Positions 17,569 through 26,188 of a stretch of 64,000 nucleotides of DNA are shown here, one piece after another. Made by a program: the position numbers and the translations under genes. Positions within the stretch are counted from its first letter, which is position 1; every line of letters starts with the position of its first letter. The notes beneath the pieces were generated by a model. The model ran no database searches and was not told the DNA's origin. It worked only from the letters and a program-made list of their open reading frames with translations. The DNA is from Microgenomates group bacterium (GTDB lineage: Bacteria; Patescibacteriota; Microgenomatia; UBA1406; GWC2-37-13), in NCBI GenBank assembly GCA_029906985.1, contig JARYMT010000001.1, positions 131,223 through 195,222 on the forward strand, written 5' to 3'.

Positions 17569-19250
17569 GATTGGCCAGCAAAAAAAAGCCCTTCACCCAC
17601 CCCAGCCGAAAGCAGAAAGTGTTTTTCTCCACCGGTTAAATAAAAAGTTTGCGTAATTTTATCAACGGCGGCGGTTGACTGTTTTAAAATAATTTGCATG
17701 CTGGAGTTGGTAATTATCGCTCTTCCCTCATCGGTAGCCAAAAAGTCTTCAACGTCTTGAGTAATTGTTGTTAACCCCAAAAGATATTTTCTTGCTCTTT
17801 TGGCAAAGCTGTAAAGATAGTTTCCTGAATCTTTGTTTTTAATTAAATACCAAGCTTCGTCGACAATTAAAATTCTCTTGCGCCGGTCCTTTCTGATTCG
17901 ATTCCAAATATAATCTAAAACTACATACATTGCTACTGGACGCAAATTTTCTTCAAGGTCTCTAATTCCAAAGACGGTAAAAGAATTTTTAATATCAAAA
18001 TTTGATCGCTGATTAAAAATTCCTGCGGCCGAACCAGTAATGAATTTTTCCAAGCGATCGGCTAATTCTTTAGCTTCTTCTGTTTCCATGCCAACTAATA
18101 CTTTAAAAAGGTCCTCCATGAGCGGCGGCTCTCTTTTAAAAGTTTCTGGTTCTTGAGTAATTCCCTTTTCTCGGTAAACCAAAACAAGAGCCCGATCAAT
18201 TAAGGCGTCTTGAGAGGGAGTTAACTCGCCCATAATCACTTTTAATAATGAATGAAGGTCTAGGATTTTATTGGAAAGTTCGTCGGGTTCTTGGCTATCA
18301 GTTGGTAAATCAAATGGGTTGATTTTATACTGGGAGGTGGTTGAAAAAACAACAAATTCCCCACCAACCGATTGGGTTAATTTTTGATATTCGTTTTCCG
18401 GATCGATAATAATTACGTCGACGTCCATCATTAATAATCTTAGTGCCTCTAGTTTTACTAAAAAGCTCTTGCCTCCCCCTGATTTTCCTAAAATTACCGA
18501 ATTGGCATTTTCTAAAGTAAATCGGTCAAAAATTATCAAGCTACCATCGTGTTGATTTACTCCATAAAGAATCCCCTCATTTTTGGTAAGTGAGGCGGTA
18601 GAAAAAGGAAAAGTCATTGCTAATGACGTGGTGTCCATGTTGCGCCAAACCGCCAGTTTATCATAAAACATAGGAAGGGTGGCTTTAAATCCTTCCTCCA
18701 TTTGAAGAGTGGCTTGTTTAGCAATAATTAAAATCGACGACAAAACCGAATCAACTTCTTTGGTGATCTGGTTTAATTCTTCAAGTGAATCGGCCGGAAT
18801 GGTGATATATAAACCAAACTGAAAAAATCTTTCTGCCCCCTTAGCTAGTTCTGCCTGAATTGCTAAGGCGTCATCAAGAGCAACCTGGACAGTTGGATCA
18901 ACCACTTTTCCTGCTTTAATATCGTTTTCTATCGTTGCTTCCATCTCGGCAATTTTTTTCTTTAACTCTTCCAAAACCGTCTTTGACTCGCTTGGATAAA
19001 TAAACATTGAAATATAAAGAGGGTGATCAAAAGTAACTAGCGAATAAAGCCAGTTGGGAGAAACATAGCGGGGGTAGCCAACAACATATAGGGTTCGATA
19101 ATATTTGTCGCCGATTTTTAAATGATTAAAATCAACCTCAATAAACGATGGGGCGACTAGGTCTTTTATCGATACGGTTCCCTGCCCTAAAACTTGGGCA
19201 ACGTTTTTTTCTTGGTTGGCTGGCTGACTATTTTTATTTTTAAAAAACAT
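17514..19250 (-). CDS. VirB4-like type IV secretion ATPase
   Basis: 578 residues. After an N-terminal domain that contacts the membrane channel comes the motor: Walker A GKSGGGKSFLVKLEALRLL (about 254-272), VIIIDPENEYQKL (about 279-291), Walker B KRILIVDEAWYL (about 464-475) and LTTITQDVEDFL (about 494-505). VirB4/TraC ATPases power pilus assembly and transport at the inner membrane. It is shorter than VirB4 of diderm bacteria (about 800), as is common in monoderm and CPR machines. It ends the run PrgI - associated protein - VirB4 on the minus strand (spacings 15 and 30 nt), surely one operon. Confidence 0.88.
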   Translation of the reverse strand: MFFKNKNSQPANQEKNVAQVLGQGTVSIKDLVAPSFIEVDFNHLKIGDKYYRTLYVVGYPRYVSPNWLYSLVTFDHPLYISMFIYPSESKTVLEELKKKIAEMEATIENDIKAGKVVDPTVQVALDDALAIQAELAKGAERFFQFGLYITIPADSLEELNQITKEVDSVLSSILIIAKQATLQMEEGFKATLPMFYDKLAVWRNMDTTSLAMTFPFSTASLTKNEGILYGVNQHDGSLIIFDRFTLENANSVILGKSGGGKSFLVKLEALRLLMMDVDVIIIDPENEYQKLTQSVGGEFVVFSTTSQYKINPFDLPTDSQEPDELSNKILDLHSLLKVIMGELTPSQDALIDRALVLVYREKGITQEPETFKREPPLMEDLFKVLVGMETEEAKELADRLEKFITGSAAGIFNQRSNFDIKNSFTVFGIRDLEENLRPVAMYVVLDYIWNRIRKDRRKRILIVDEAWYLIKNKDSGNYLYSFAKRARKYLLGLTTITQDVEDFLATDEGRAIITNSSMQIILKQSTAAVDKITQTFYLTGGEKHFLLSAGVGEGLFFAGQSHVGFRVIASDEERSIIE

Positions 19251-19280
19251 GTTTCTTTATGTTTTTTTATTAATTTTTTA

Positions 19281-19934
19281 TTAACTGGTTAATATTGTGT
19301 CGGTATAACTTTCCACTGGTGCCAAAAGTCTTCCGGTCGCCGACGGATTGTAAAGATTGTAAAAAAGTTCTACTAGTTCTTGCTTCTGCAAAACAGTGGC
19401 CCGGAGACCAATTTTGGCCAAAAGTCTTAAAAGGTTGTCTCTTTTTGGATAAAGTGAGGTTTTGGCTCTGGAAATAACATACTCTTTTTTGAGTGTCTTT
19501 GCGTTAACACCAGAAATTCCCAGCTCTAATGGTGAAAAGGGGATAACAAAAAAAAATCTTTTTTCCAAAACCGTGTTTTTTTTGACAATGTTTTTAATAA
19601 ATTCTTGATAGCTAATTAATCTTTTTTTTAAAATTTCATTGTGTTGGTGGACAATTTTTTTGTCTAAATACTCAATATAGGCCGAGATGTCCATTTTTTT
19701 TGATAAGATTAAAGCTTGAACTGGAAAAGACAATGAGTTTAGCAAACCAGCATAGGCGTAAATAGTCGAAGTTTGTTCTTCAGTTGAAAGAAGCCAGAAA
19801 TTCACTGCTCCCACCTCGATTATTATCGCCGCTGAAAAATCTTTAAAAAGCAAAATTTCATCTTTTATGTCTTCTATCTCGATAAAACTTTGGGTAGTGG
19901 CTTTAACTGGAGCGGTAATTTTTTGGTTGGTCAT
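19281..19934 (-). CDS. VirB4-associated conserved protein
   Basis: 217 residues between prgI and virB4, with no membrane helix. The first half (TQSFIEIEDIKDEILLFKDF then SAAIIIEVGAVNFWLLSTEE) resembles the N-terminal domain of TraC/VirB4 proteins, which in this organism may have been split from the ATPase. The C-terminal part (LLRLLAKIGLRATVLQKQEL) is helical and also VirB4-like. I read it as a detached VirB4 N-terminal domain acting with the ATPase at the membrane. That is inference from position and weak resemblance. Confidence 0.6.
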   Translation of the reverse strand: MTNQKITAPVKATTQSFIEIEDIKDEILLFKDFSAAIIIEVGAVNFWLLSTEEQTSTIYAYAGLLNSLSFPVQALILSKKMDISAYIEYLDKKIVHQHNEILKKRLISYQEFIKNIVKKNTVLEKRFFFVIPFSPLELGISGVNAKTLKKEYVISRAKTSLYPKRDNLLRLLAKIGLRATVLQKQELVELFYNLYNPSATGRLLAPVESYTDTILTS

Positions 19935-19949
19935 AAATCCTAAAAAAAA

Positions 19950-20768
19950 TTATAAAAGCTCTTTAGAAAAAAATTCTACCGGTTCTGGGTTGTTATCTTC
20001 AATTTTAATTTTCATTGTATCAAAAAAATAGTTCCCGCTGGGGTCTTTAACTTCAACTAAATATTCTCCCTTGGTAAAAGGATTATAAGTAGCAAAAATT
20101 CCGTGCGGGTTGGTTTTCAAAAGCCGAATCGTTTCTCCATTTTGGTTTTTAATATAAACCAAAATACCAGGGAGGGGAATTTTTTTATTGTTTCTAACTG
20201 TGCCAACAAAAAAGGTTTTTTTGACTGGGGTCGCCGGCGATTGAGAATCAAGATGTAGAGCGGTTTTTACTGATGGTGGCGTTGTTGTTTTTATTTGGGT
20301 TGGTTTACCCTCTGGGTTTTTTTTGTTGATTAAAATTTGAATCTTGTTTATTCTTTGATTAATTGTTTTTGGCCTTGTTTTTTCCAAATAGGCTTTTAGT
20401 TTTTGTTGTGACTCGATATGGCTGGCGGTTAAGTGCGGATCAGAGACAAAATAAAGGTCTTCAAAAAAATATATTGGTGGGTTGTTTTTTTTATAAAAAT
20501 ATTGAGTTGGAGAAGTAATCGCTTTTAAAAAATTTTTTATCCAAAACTCAAGCGGTCTTTCATTGATTGGAAAAAAAGCAAATGCCACCCCCACCAAACC
20601 AGTTAGTAAACCAAGAGCAATGTTTAATATCGGTATCGGAAAAATTTTGTAAACGATAAATCCGAGGGGAAGAAAAATAACCAAATAAATAAATTGCCTT
20701 AAAGTCATAAAACCAATTAATTTAAATTCAAAGGTGGTAATTTGTCTTGGGATTGGATGTTGCTCCAT
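19950..20768 (-). CDS. PrgI-family membrane protein with C-terminal beta-sandwich
   Basis: 272 residues. The N-terminal 110 residues are a PrgI domain: HPIPRQITTFEFKLIGFMTL (about 4-23), two membrane helices (about 24-42 and 46-67), then NERPLEFWIKNFLKAITSP (about 72-90). PrgI proteins accompany VirB4 in Gram-positive conjugation systems and correspond to VirB3. A Lys/Pro linker leads to a C-terminal domain (about 185-272, GTVRNNKKIPLPGILVYIKN ... NPHGIFATYNPFTKGEYLVE) that looks like a carboxypeptidase regulatory-like beta-sandwich. This addition is unusual. It is the first gene of the VirB4 operon. Confidence 0.8.
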   Translation of the reverse strand: MEQHPIPRQITTFEFKLIGFMTLRQFIYLVIFLPLGFIVYKIFPIPILNIALGLLTGLVGVAFAFFPINERPLEFWIKNFLKAITSPTQYFYKKNNPPIYFFEDLYFVSDPHLTASHIESQQKLKAYLEKTRPKTINQRINKIQILINKKNPEGKPTQIKTTTPPSVKTALHLDSQSPATPVKKTFFVGTVRNNKKIPLPGILVYIKNQNGETIRLLKTNPHGIFATYNPFTKGEYLVEVKDPSGNYFFDTMKIKIEDNNPEPVEFFSKELL

Positions 20769-20824
20769 TGGGATTTTATAATGATTATAATCTTTATAAC
20801 CATTATAGCAGTTATATTACGAAG

Positions 20825-21892
20825 TTACCTGTAGGTGACTGGTTTTTCTTTTTGAGGAAGAACCAGGCTCATTCGCCGGTTTTTTTGGTTTATTCTTTCA
20901 ACCATTGCTTTGACCTTTTGACCGCTTTTTAGATCTTCTTTTCCGGTTAATTTACTTATATGAATTAAGCCCTCAACCCCTGGTTCAAGCCTAATAAAAT
21001 AACCATATTTTTCCTTTCTAACAACCTCTCCTACTACTTCTTTATTTTTTGGATATTTTTCTTCAATTTTTTCCCAAGGATCGCGGCTTAATCTTTTAAT
21101 TGATAAATTAAGTTTAAAATCGGTGGGATTTTTTTCCACCACCATAACTTTAATAGTTTCTCCGGGTTTTACGTATGAAGATGGATTGCTTACTTTCTCC
21201 CAAGAAATTTCAGAAATATGAACTAGGCCCTCAACCCCGTTTACCTCACAAAAAATACCAAAATCAGAGACGCCTAAAACCTTTGCCTGATAAACTTCGC
21301 CCACCTTCATTTGATTAAATTTTTTAGCTAATTCTTTTTGAGAGATTTTTAAGGCAGCTGCTTTTTGAGATACCACAAGACGGTTTTTTTCTTGTTCCAC
21401 TTCAAGAATTTTAACCCGGATTTTTTTATTAAGAAGTTTTTCAGGTTGGTTGAGATATTCTTCGGTTAGTTGAATTTTGGGAATCACTCCTCTGATTCCC
21501 ATAAAATCAACAAATACCCCTCCCTTTCCATATTCACCACAAACCACCTCTATTTCCTCTTCTTTTTCTTTCCTGTTTTTTAAGATTTCCCACTTCCCTT
21601 TTTCAAAAAAACCACGTAAAGAAACAACCGGGAAACCGTCTTTTGACTCTTCGGAAATAACTTTTACCGTTGTTGTTTCTCCTGCTTTGAGGTGAGGAAG
21701 ATAGGTAGAGATTTCTTTAAGTTCTTTATTACCTAAAACCGCATAGGCTTTGGCGCCGATATCAAAAAACACTCCTTTTTTGGAGACGGAAACTATTTTA
21801 GCCTGAATTTCTTCGCCTTTTTTTATTTTTCTTGGGCTTTTGTTTTTTAACAATCTTTCCATTATGTTGGTTTGTTTTATTGTTGTTTTCAT
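20825..21892 (-). CDS. rpsA: Ribosomal protein S1-like protein (four S1 domains)
   Basis: About 355 residues with four S1 RNA-binding repeats: near 15-85 (EIQAKIVSVSKKGVFFDIG), 100-170 (VVCGEYGKGGVFVDFMGIRG), 185-255 (YQAKVLGVSDFGIFCEVNG), and 270-340 (VVGEVVRKEKYGYFIRLEPG). S1 holds mRNA on the 30S subunit; the four-domain size matches many Gram-positive-type S1 proteins. Upstream ATG and earlier codons lie inside the promoter (-35 TTGTTT, 17-nt spacer, -10 TATATT at 21936-21908), so I place the start at 21892 (MKTTIKQ); an ATG ten codons later is also possible. Given the many leaderless genes here, S1 and leaderless initiation coexist. Confidence 0.85.
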   Translation of the reverse strand: MKTTIKQTNIMERLLKNKSPRKIKKGEEIQAKIVSVSKKGVFFDIGAKAYAVLGNKELKEISTYLPHLKAGETTTVKVISEESKDGFPVVSLRGFFEKGKWEILKNRKEKEEEIEVVCGEYGKGGVFVDFMGIRGVIPKIQLTEEYLNQPEKLLNKKIRVKILEVEQEKNRLVVSQKAAALKISQKELAKKFNQMKVGEVYQAKVLGVSDFGIFCEVNGVEGLVHISEISWEKVSNPSSYVKPGETIKVMVVEKNPTDFKLNLSIKRLSRDPWEKIEEKYPKNKEVVGEVVRKEKYGYFIRLEPGVEGLIHISKLTGKEDLKSGQKVKAMVERINQKNRRMSLVLPQKEKPVTYR

Positions 21893-21907
21893 TTTGGTTA
21901 AGATAAT

Positions 21908-21936
21908 AATATACCAAACCATCGATAAAAAAACAA
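21908..21936 (-). promoter_or_regulatory. Promoter of the S1-like gene
   Basis: Minus strand TTGTTT (21936-21931), 17-nt spacer, TATATT (21913-21908). It rules out the longest reading frame's ATG at 21922, which lies in the spacer. Confidence 0.6.
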
Positions 21937-21972
21937 TTAAACTTCAAGAACGACAACCTGTGTATTTTTCTC

Positions 21973-22001
21973 TTGCAAAATAAGACCCTGCATGATATAT
22001 T
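21973..22001 (+). promoter_or_regulatory. Promoter of the Xer-like gene
   Basis: TTGCAA (21973-21978), 17-nt spacer, TATATT (21996-22001). The ATG at 22014 starts 12 nt later, giving a leader of about 6 nt or less. Confidence 0.65.
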
Positions 22002-22013
22002 ATGGGTTAGTGT

Positions 22014-22883
22014 ATGGAAAATTATTTGCTTCCTTCTCTTTTAAAGCGTTTTCTTGATTTTTTAAAAGATCAAGAAAGATCAGATTTTACCAGAGTTGCC
22101 TATAAAAAAGATCTTGAGCAGTTTATAGGCTATCTCTCCACAAAAGAAAAAAGCGATATCCGTGAAGTAAAAAAAGAAGATATCGAGGGATTTATTAATA
22201 AGCTTTTGGCGGAAAACTATACTAAAAAGTCTGCCTCAAGGAAACTTAATTCTATCCGCTCTTTTTATCGTTATTTAAAAAACGAAAAAATTATTGAACA
22301 AAATCCCTCTTTAGACATCTCTCATCCAAAATATATGCAATCCCCGCCACGAATTTTTAGTAAATTAGAATACCGGGCCTTAAGGGATGTCGCCAAAGAA
22401 GATCCCCGAACTTATGCTTTGGTAGAAATTCTTTTACAAACCGGTTTAAAAATTGGCGAACTCGCCAATCTACGTTTTTCTGATATTAAAGAAGAATCTC
22501 TTTATATTAGAAGCTATGGAAAAAGCCCGGCAAGAAGCATTCCCTTAAACAAATCAACCAAGCAGGCAATTGAAGATTATTTAAAAATTCGTCCAAGCGA
22601 TCGAAAAAACGGTGAAGATTTTCTTTTTATTACCCGTACCGGCCGGCCCCTATTGATTAGAAACATTAGGCAAATTATTGCCCGCTGTTTTCGTGAAGTG
22701 GGAATCGAAAACGCAACGGTTAATGACTTAAGAAATACCTTTATTGCATATCAATTGAAAAATGGTGTTCCAATTGATTATGTGGCAAAAATTGTCGGCC
22801 ACCGCCGTCTTTCCTCAACCGAAAGATTTTTAAGCCTAATAAAAGAAGGGGTAGAAAAAAAGGGCCGGTTGGGAGAGCTTTAA
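22014..22883 (+). CDS. Tyrosine-recombinase-fold protein lacking catalytic residues (Xer-like)
   Basis: 289 residues with both XerC/D domains: SAM-like core-binding (about 5-95) and catalytic fold (about 115-280). Aligning by motif, the first arginine is Lys (TGLKIGEL, K146); the beta-hairpin Lys is kept (K170); box II HxxR is NDLR (N237, R240), followed by Asn instead of His/Lys; the GH pair is kept (H263); and the nucleophilic Tyr is Phe (TERFLSL, F272, codon TTT). So three of six active-site positions, including the nucleophile, are lost, while the frame is intact. It cannot cleave DNA by the known mechanism; it may bind DNA or partner an active Xer. It is convergent with dnaN, 3 nt apart. 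Confidence 0.85.
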   Translation: MENYLLPSLLKRFLDFLKDQERSDFTRVAYKKDLEQFIGYLSTKEKSDIREVKKEDIEGFINKLLAENYTKKSASRKLNSIRSFYRYLKNEKIIEQNPSLDISHPKYMQSPPRIFSKLEYRALRDVAKEDPRTYALVEILLQTGLKIGELANLRFSDIKEESLYIRSYGKSPARSIPLNKSTKQAIEDYLKIRPSDRKNGEDFLFITRTGRPLLIRNIRQIIARCFREVGIENATVNDLRNTFIAYQLKNGVPIDYVAKIVGHRRLSSTERFLSLIKEGVEKKGRLGEL

Positions 22884-22886
22884 TTT

Positions 22887-23993
22887 TTATCCCTCTTCTT
22901 GAATTCTGACCGGCATTATTATATGAAGATATTCCGGGATTTTGTCGCTTTTAAAAACTACTGGCGCATCGGATCTTAATATTTCTATAAAGATTTTTTC
23001 TCCGCCAACTTGGTTTAAAAAATCAAGCAGAAATTTAAAATTAAAAGCCACTTTTTGTTCTTCTCCTTCGAGACCGATTTCTTGAAAGGCGGTATTTTGG
23101 TCTTTTTCCTCGGCCCGCGACCGAAGATATAATCCTTCTTTTTGAAAATCCAAAATAATAACATTTGATTTTTCTCGAACAAAAACAGAAATTATTTTTA
23201 TTTTTTGTTGAAGCTCTTCCCGGTCAACTTCAACCACCGTTTTCCTTTCGGTAGGAATTACTTTTTCAAACGGAGGAAATTCTCCTTCGATTAAACGAGA
23301 AAAAATAGTTGACTCCCCGAGACTAAAGGCCAACATTTTTTCTTCCGAAAGATAATTAACCAAAACCCCTTCTTCGTCTGTTATTATTTTTAAAACTTCA
23401 CCCAGGGTTTCGGCTGGGATTATTGCTTGTGGAAAAACTTCTTGTCTTTTTGTTTTTAAAAGTGAGAGACGAAAGCCGTCGGTGGTAACAATTTTTGTTT
23501 CTTCTTCTTGAGAGACAAAATTAACACCGGTTAAAACTGGTCGAGAAATATCGCTCGAGGACGAAAAAAGAACCAGGGCGATTTTTTTAAAAAAACTTGC
23601 CGGTATTTTTTGGCCTTTTCCCTTGGTTTTTGGAGGTAAAGGAAAATCTTTTTCTTCAAGAAGAGGAAAGCTTCCTTTTGTTTTTTCTTTGTTTATAATC
23701 ACCTGGTTATTGGTTATTTCGATATTAATCTCCCCTGGTGGAAGAAGAGATAAAAATTCAATTATTTTTTTCGGTTCTACAACAATATTAAAACTGTCGT
23801 TTTTTTTATTTTTCAATTCTAAAAAACTCACAAAATATGAATTTAGATTAGTAGAAAAAAAACCAATTCCCTTTTCTTCGCTTTTAATTAGAACCCCCTG
23901 TAAAGAAGAAGAAGATAATAATCGATAACTTGTAAATCTATTAGCTAAGGAAATTTTTTCTAAAAACCTTTTCCCATCAACAGTAATTCTCAT
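22887..23993 (-). CDS. dnaN: DNA polymerase III beta subunit (sliding clamp)
   Basis: 368 residues, the usual clamp length, with three repeated domains. Recognisable parts are MRITVDGKRFLEKISLANRF at the start, SLLPPGEINIEITNNQVII (about 73-91), VLTGVNFVSQEEETKIVTTD then GFRL (about 151-174), and the C-terminal PVVFKSDKIPEYLHIIMPVR (about 344-363), whose IMPVR end is the classic clamp terminus. The ring tethers the replicative polymerase. It lies 120 nt downstream of dnaA on the same strand, the ancestral dnaA-dnaN order. Confidence 0.95.
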   Translation of the reverse strand: MRITVDGKRFLEKISLANRFTSYRLLSSSSLQGVLIKSEEKGIGFFSTNLNSYFVSFLELKNKKNDSFNIVVEPKKIIEFLSLLPPGEINIEITNNQVIINKEKTKGSFPLLEEKDFPLPPKTKGKGQKIPASFFKKIALVLFSSSSDISRPVLTGVNFVSQEEETKIVTTDGFRLSLLKTKRQEVFPQAIIPAETLGEVLKIITDEEGVLVNYLSEEKMLAFSLGESTIFSRLIEGEFPPFEKVIPTERKTVVEVDREELQQKIKIISVFVREKSNVIILDFQKEGLYLRSRAEEKDQNTAFQEIGLEGEEQKVAFNFKFLLDFLNQVGGEKIFIEILRSDAPVVFKSDKIPEYLHIIMPVRIQEEG

Positions 23994-24113
23994 GTTTTTA
24001 AATAATCTATATAATATAGTAATAGTAGACTTTGGGTATAAGTGTATAAAAAAGAGAAGGGATTTTCAAGACAAAATAAATAAAAAAATATTATTGTTTA
24101 TATTCTGTGGGAA

Positions 24114-25448
24114 CTATGTTGATAAATCAAGAGAGGCAAGAATCTGATCAACTTCTTTTTTAAATAATGGATCCTTTGCTAGGAGGCGGCTTATTTTATC
24201 AACCGCATGAAGAACCGTTGTGTGGTCTTTTCTTCTTAAGTAACTAGCGACGTCTTCGAGTCTTAATTTTAAAACATTTCTTAATATATACATTGATAGC
24301 TGTCGAGGGAGAACCAGGTTTTTTTCCCGGGAGGGCCCCTTAAGATGGATGGTCTTTAGATTATAAAAAGAACAAATTGCCCGAATAATTTCTTCTGGGG
24401 AGGTTTTTTTTCTTTGTTGTTGTTCTTGGTTGTTAAAAAAAGAAGCAATTGTTTCAAGATCGATTTTTTCCTTTTTTCCGAGGGTTTTAGCGTATACCGA
24501 AAGAAGGGTTCCTTCAAGCGCCCTAGTGTCCTCGATTCTTTCGGCAATTATTCTTGCCGCATCAATATCAATTTCTATCTTTTTTTCTTTGGCTTTAATT
24601 AAAACAATCGCCGTTCTTAATTCAAAGTCCGGCGGTTGAATATCGACCGTTAATCCACCAGAAAACCTTGACCTTAGCCGGTCTTCAAGCCCCTTTATTT
24701 CAATTGGGGGTCGATCGGAAATCAAAACAATTTGTCCCCCAGCTGAAATAATAGAATTAAAAGTATGAAAAAACTCTTCTTGGACCGTTTGCTTTCCAGC
24801 GATAAACTGAACATCATCAACTACCAAAAGATCAAGCCGACGGTATTTTCGCCGAAATTTTGATGTTGCCCTTTCTCTAATTGACTCAATTAGTTCGTTG
24901 GTAAAAAGGTCACCGGGGCAAAAAAAAACCTTTTTTTCACTTTTTTCTTCAATAATCTTTCTGGCAATTGCTTGAGCCAGATGAGTTTTTCCAACGCCGA
25001 CGCCACCGTAAATAAAAAGAGGGTTGTAGGCGCTCCCCAAATTATTAACCACTGCTTGAGCGGCAGCATAAGCAACTTGATTAGTTGACGAGACAGCAAA
25101 ATTATCAAAACTGTATTTTATAAGTAGGCCGGCTGCCGAAAGACGGTCGCTAACACTTGGTTGATAGTCAAAAAGGGGCGGTGGGGGGCCCGTTTCTTTT
25201 TTTTCGATTAAGACAAAATTTACCAACAGTTTTTTTCTAGTGGTCTGATAAATAATTTCTTCAATTTCTTTTGCTCTCTTATCTAGAAAAAATTTTAACC
25301 CCTGATTGCTGCACCCCAAAACCAGCAAGGAGTCTTTTAATGCGATAGGCCTTACTTGTTTTAACAAAGACAATAAAACAGAGGGGTTTTTTGGCTGTTC
25401 GGCCGCCAATTTTAAAAATTCAGTCCAAAATAAAGTTGAAGAAACCAT
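24114..25448 (-). CDS. dnaA: Chromosomal replication initiator DnaA
   Basis: 444 residues. Domain I (1-85) and a short linker come first. The AAA+ domain has GGVGVGKTHLAQAIARKI (Walker A, about 147-164), LDLLVVDDVQFIAGK (Walker B, about 205-219), and IVLISDRPPIEIKGLEDRLR (about 239-258). Domain IV has the DnaA signature LSMYILRNVLKLRLEDVASY then LRRKDHTTVLHAVDKI (about 386-421). DnaA melts the origin and also represses its own gene. The start at 25448 is 5 nt from a pair of perfect DnaA boxes. Confidence 0.97.
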   Translation of the reverse strand: MVSSTLFWTEFLKLAAEQPKNPSVLLSLLKQVRPIALKDSLLVLGCSNQGLKFFLDKRAKEIEEIIYQTTRKKLLVNFVLIEKKETGPPPPLFDYQPSVSDRLSAAGLLIKYSFDNFAVSSTNQVAYAAAQAVVNNLGSAYNPLFIYGGVGVGKTHLAQAIARKIIEEKSEKKVFFCPGDLFTNELIESIRERATSKFRRKYRRLDLLVVDDVQFIAGKQTVQEEFFHTFNSIISAGGQIVLISDRPPIEIKGLEDRLRSRFSGGLTVDIQPPDFELRTAIVLIKAKEKKIEIDIDAARIIAERIEDTRALEGTLLSVYAKTLGKKEKIDLETIASFFNNQEQQQRKKTSPEEIIRAICSFYNLKTIHLKGPSREKNLVLPRQLSMYILRNVLKLRLEDVASYLRRKDHTTVLHAVDKISRLLAKDPLFKKEVDQILASLDLST

Positions 25449-25453
25449 GATAG

Positions 25454-25472
25454 TGTGGATAACTTATCCACA
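25454..25472. promoter_or_regulatory. Inverted pair of perfect DnaA boxes
   Basis: TGTGGATAA (25454-25462), one C, TTATCCACA (25464-25472): two exact consensus boxes facing each other, just downstream of the dnaA -10 box. The expected role is autorepression of dnaA, and possibly part of the origin. No further perfect boxes were seen in the dnaA-dnaN gap. Confidence 0.85.
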
Positions 25473-25473
25473 A

Positions 25474-25502
25474 ATAATAAACATTTATTTTAAAAAAATC
25501 AA
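25474..25502 (-). promoter_or_regulatory. dnaA promoter
   Basis: Minus strand TTGATT (25502-25497), 17-nt spacer, TATTAT (25479-25474). Transcription would start near 25467, inside the DnaA-box pair. Confidence 0.6.
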
Positions 25503-25552
25503 GGGGTTTTTTTGGCAGTATTAATGGATTTTTTTTGTTATTATAATAATGT

Positions 25553-26188
25553 ATGGAAAAATACGTTGTTGATACTAATATTTTTTTTAATATGGAGGCC
25601 GGTATAGACTTAGGCGAAAATACAGAAGAAGTCGTCAAAAACCTAACACAAATTATAAAAAAAACCAAGAAAGAAAACCAGGCAGAATTTCTTTCACCGC
25701 CAAGCGCCATTGATGAGTTTTTGGGTTTTTTTAAAGACAAAAACCAACCCTTCTTAAAAAATTTTTTAAGTGAAATAATAATAAAATCACCTGAAGTTAA
25801 TAATATTGCTCTCCCCGCCCCCCTTTTTTATTCCTTAATAAGCGAGATAAGACAACGAAGTTTTCGTGGTTTAACAATAGCTGAAGAAGAAATAATTAAA
25901 GCCGGTCATCTAATGGAAGGAGAAAAAAAACTTAGCAAGAAAGACTTTCAAATAAAAATAGGAGAAGTTGTCCGCAGCTTTCGAGAACGGTATCGACAAG
26001 CAACCAGAACCGGTTTTCTCGATAGCCTCGTTGATTTAGACTTAATTATGTTAGCAAAAGAATGCCGGGCAACCTTAATTTCCACAGATGAAGGAGTAGT
26101 TCGTTGGGGAAGGCTTTTTGGGGTTAAAGAGATGCCGCCACGGGCTTTTGGGGAAAAGATGAAGGAGCTTCTTCATCGTCCGGAATAA
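25553..26188 (+). CDS. PIN-domain protein of the RNA-ligase-partner type
   Basis: 211 residues with PIN-domain acidic residues: YVVDTNIFF at the start (Asp at about 7), an internal SAIDEFLGF (about 50-58), GFLDSLVDLDLIMLAKECRA (about 155-174), and TLISTDEGVVRWGRLFGV (about 175-192). The last motif resembles the family annotated 'RNA ligase partner' in archaea and some bacteria. PIN domains are metal-dependent RNA nucleases; this one may repair or process RNA with an RNA ligase, but no ligase gene is in the window. A TATAAT box ends 5 nt before the ATG. The 3' end overlaps the convergent next gene by 65 nt. Confidence 0.65.
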   Translation: MEKYVVDTNIFFNMEAGIDLGENTEEVVKNLTQIIKKTKKENQAEFLSPPSAIDEFLGFFKDKNQPFLKNFLSEIIIKSPEVNNIALPAPLFYSLISEIRQRSFRGLTIAEEEIIKAGHLMEGEKKLSKKDFQIKIGEVVRSFRERYRQATRTGFLDSLVDLDLIMLAKECRATLISTDEGVVRWGRLFGVKEMPPRAFGEKMKELLHRPE

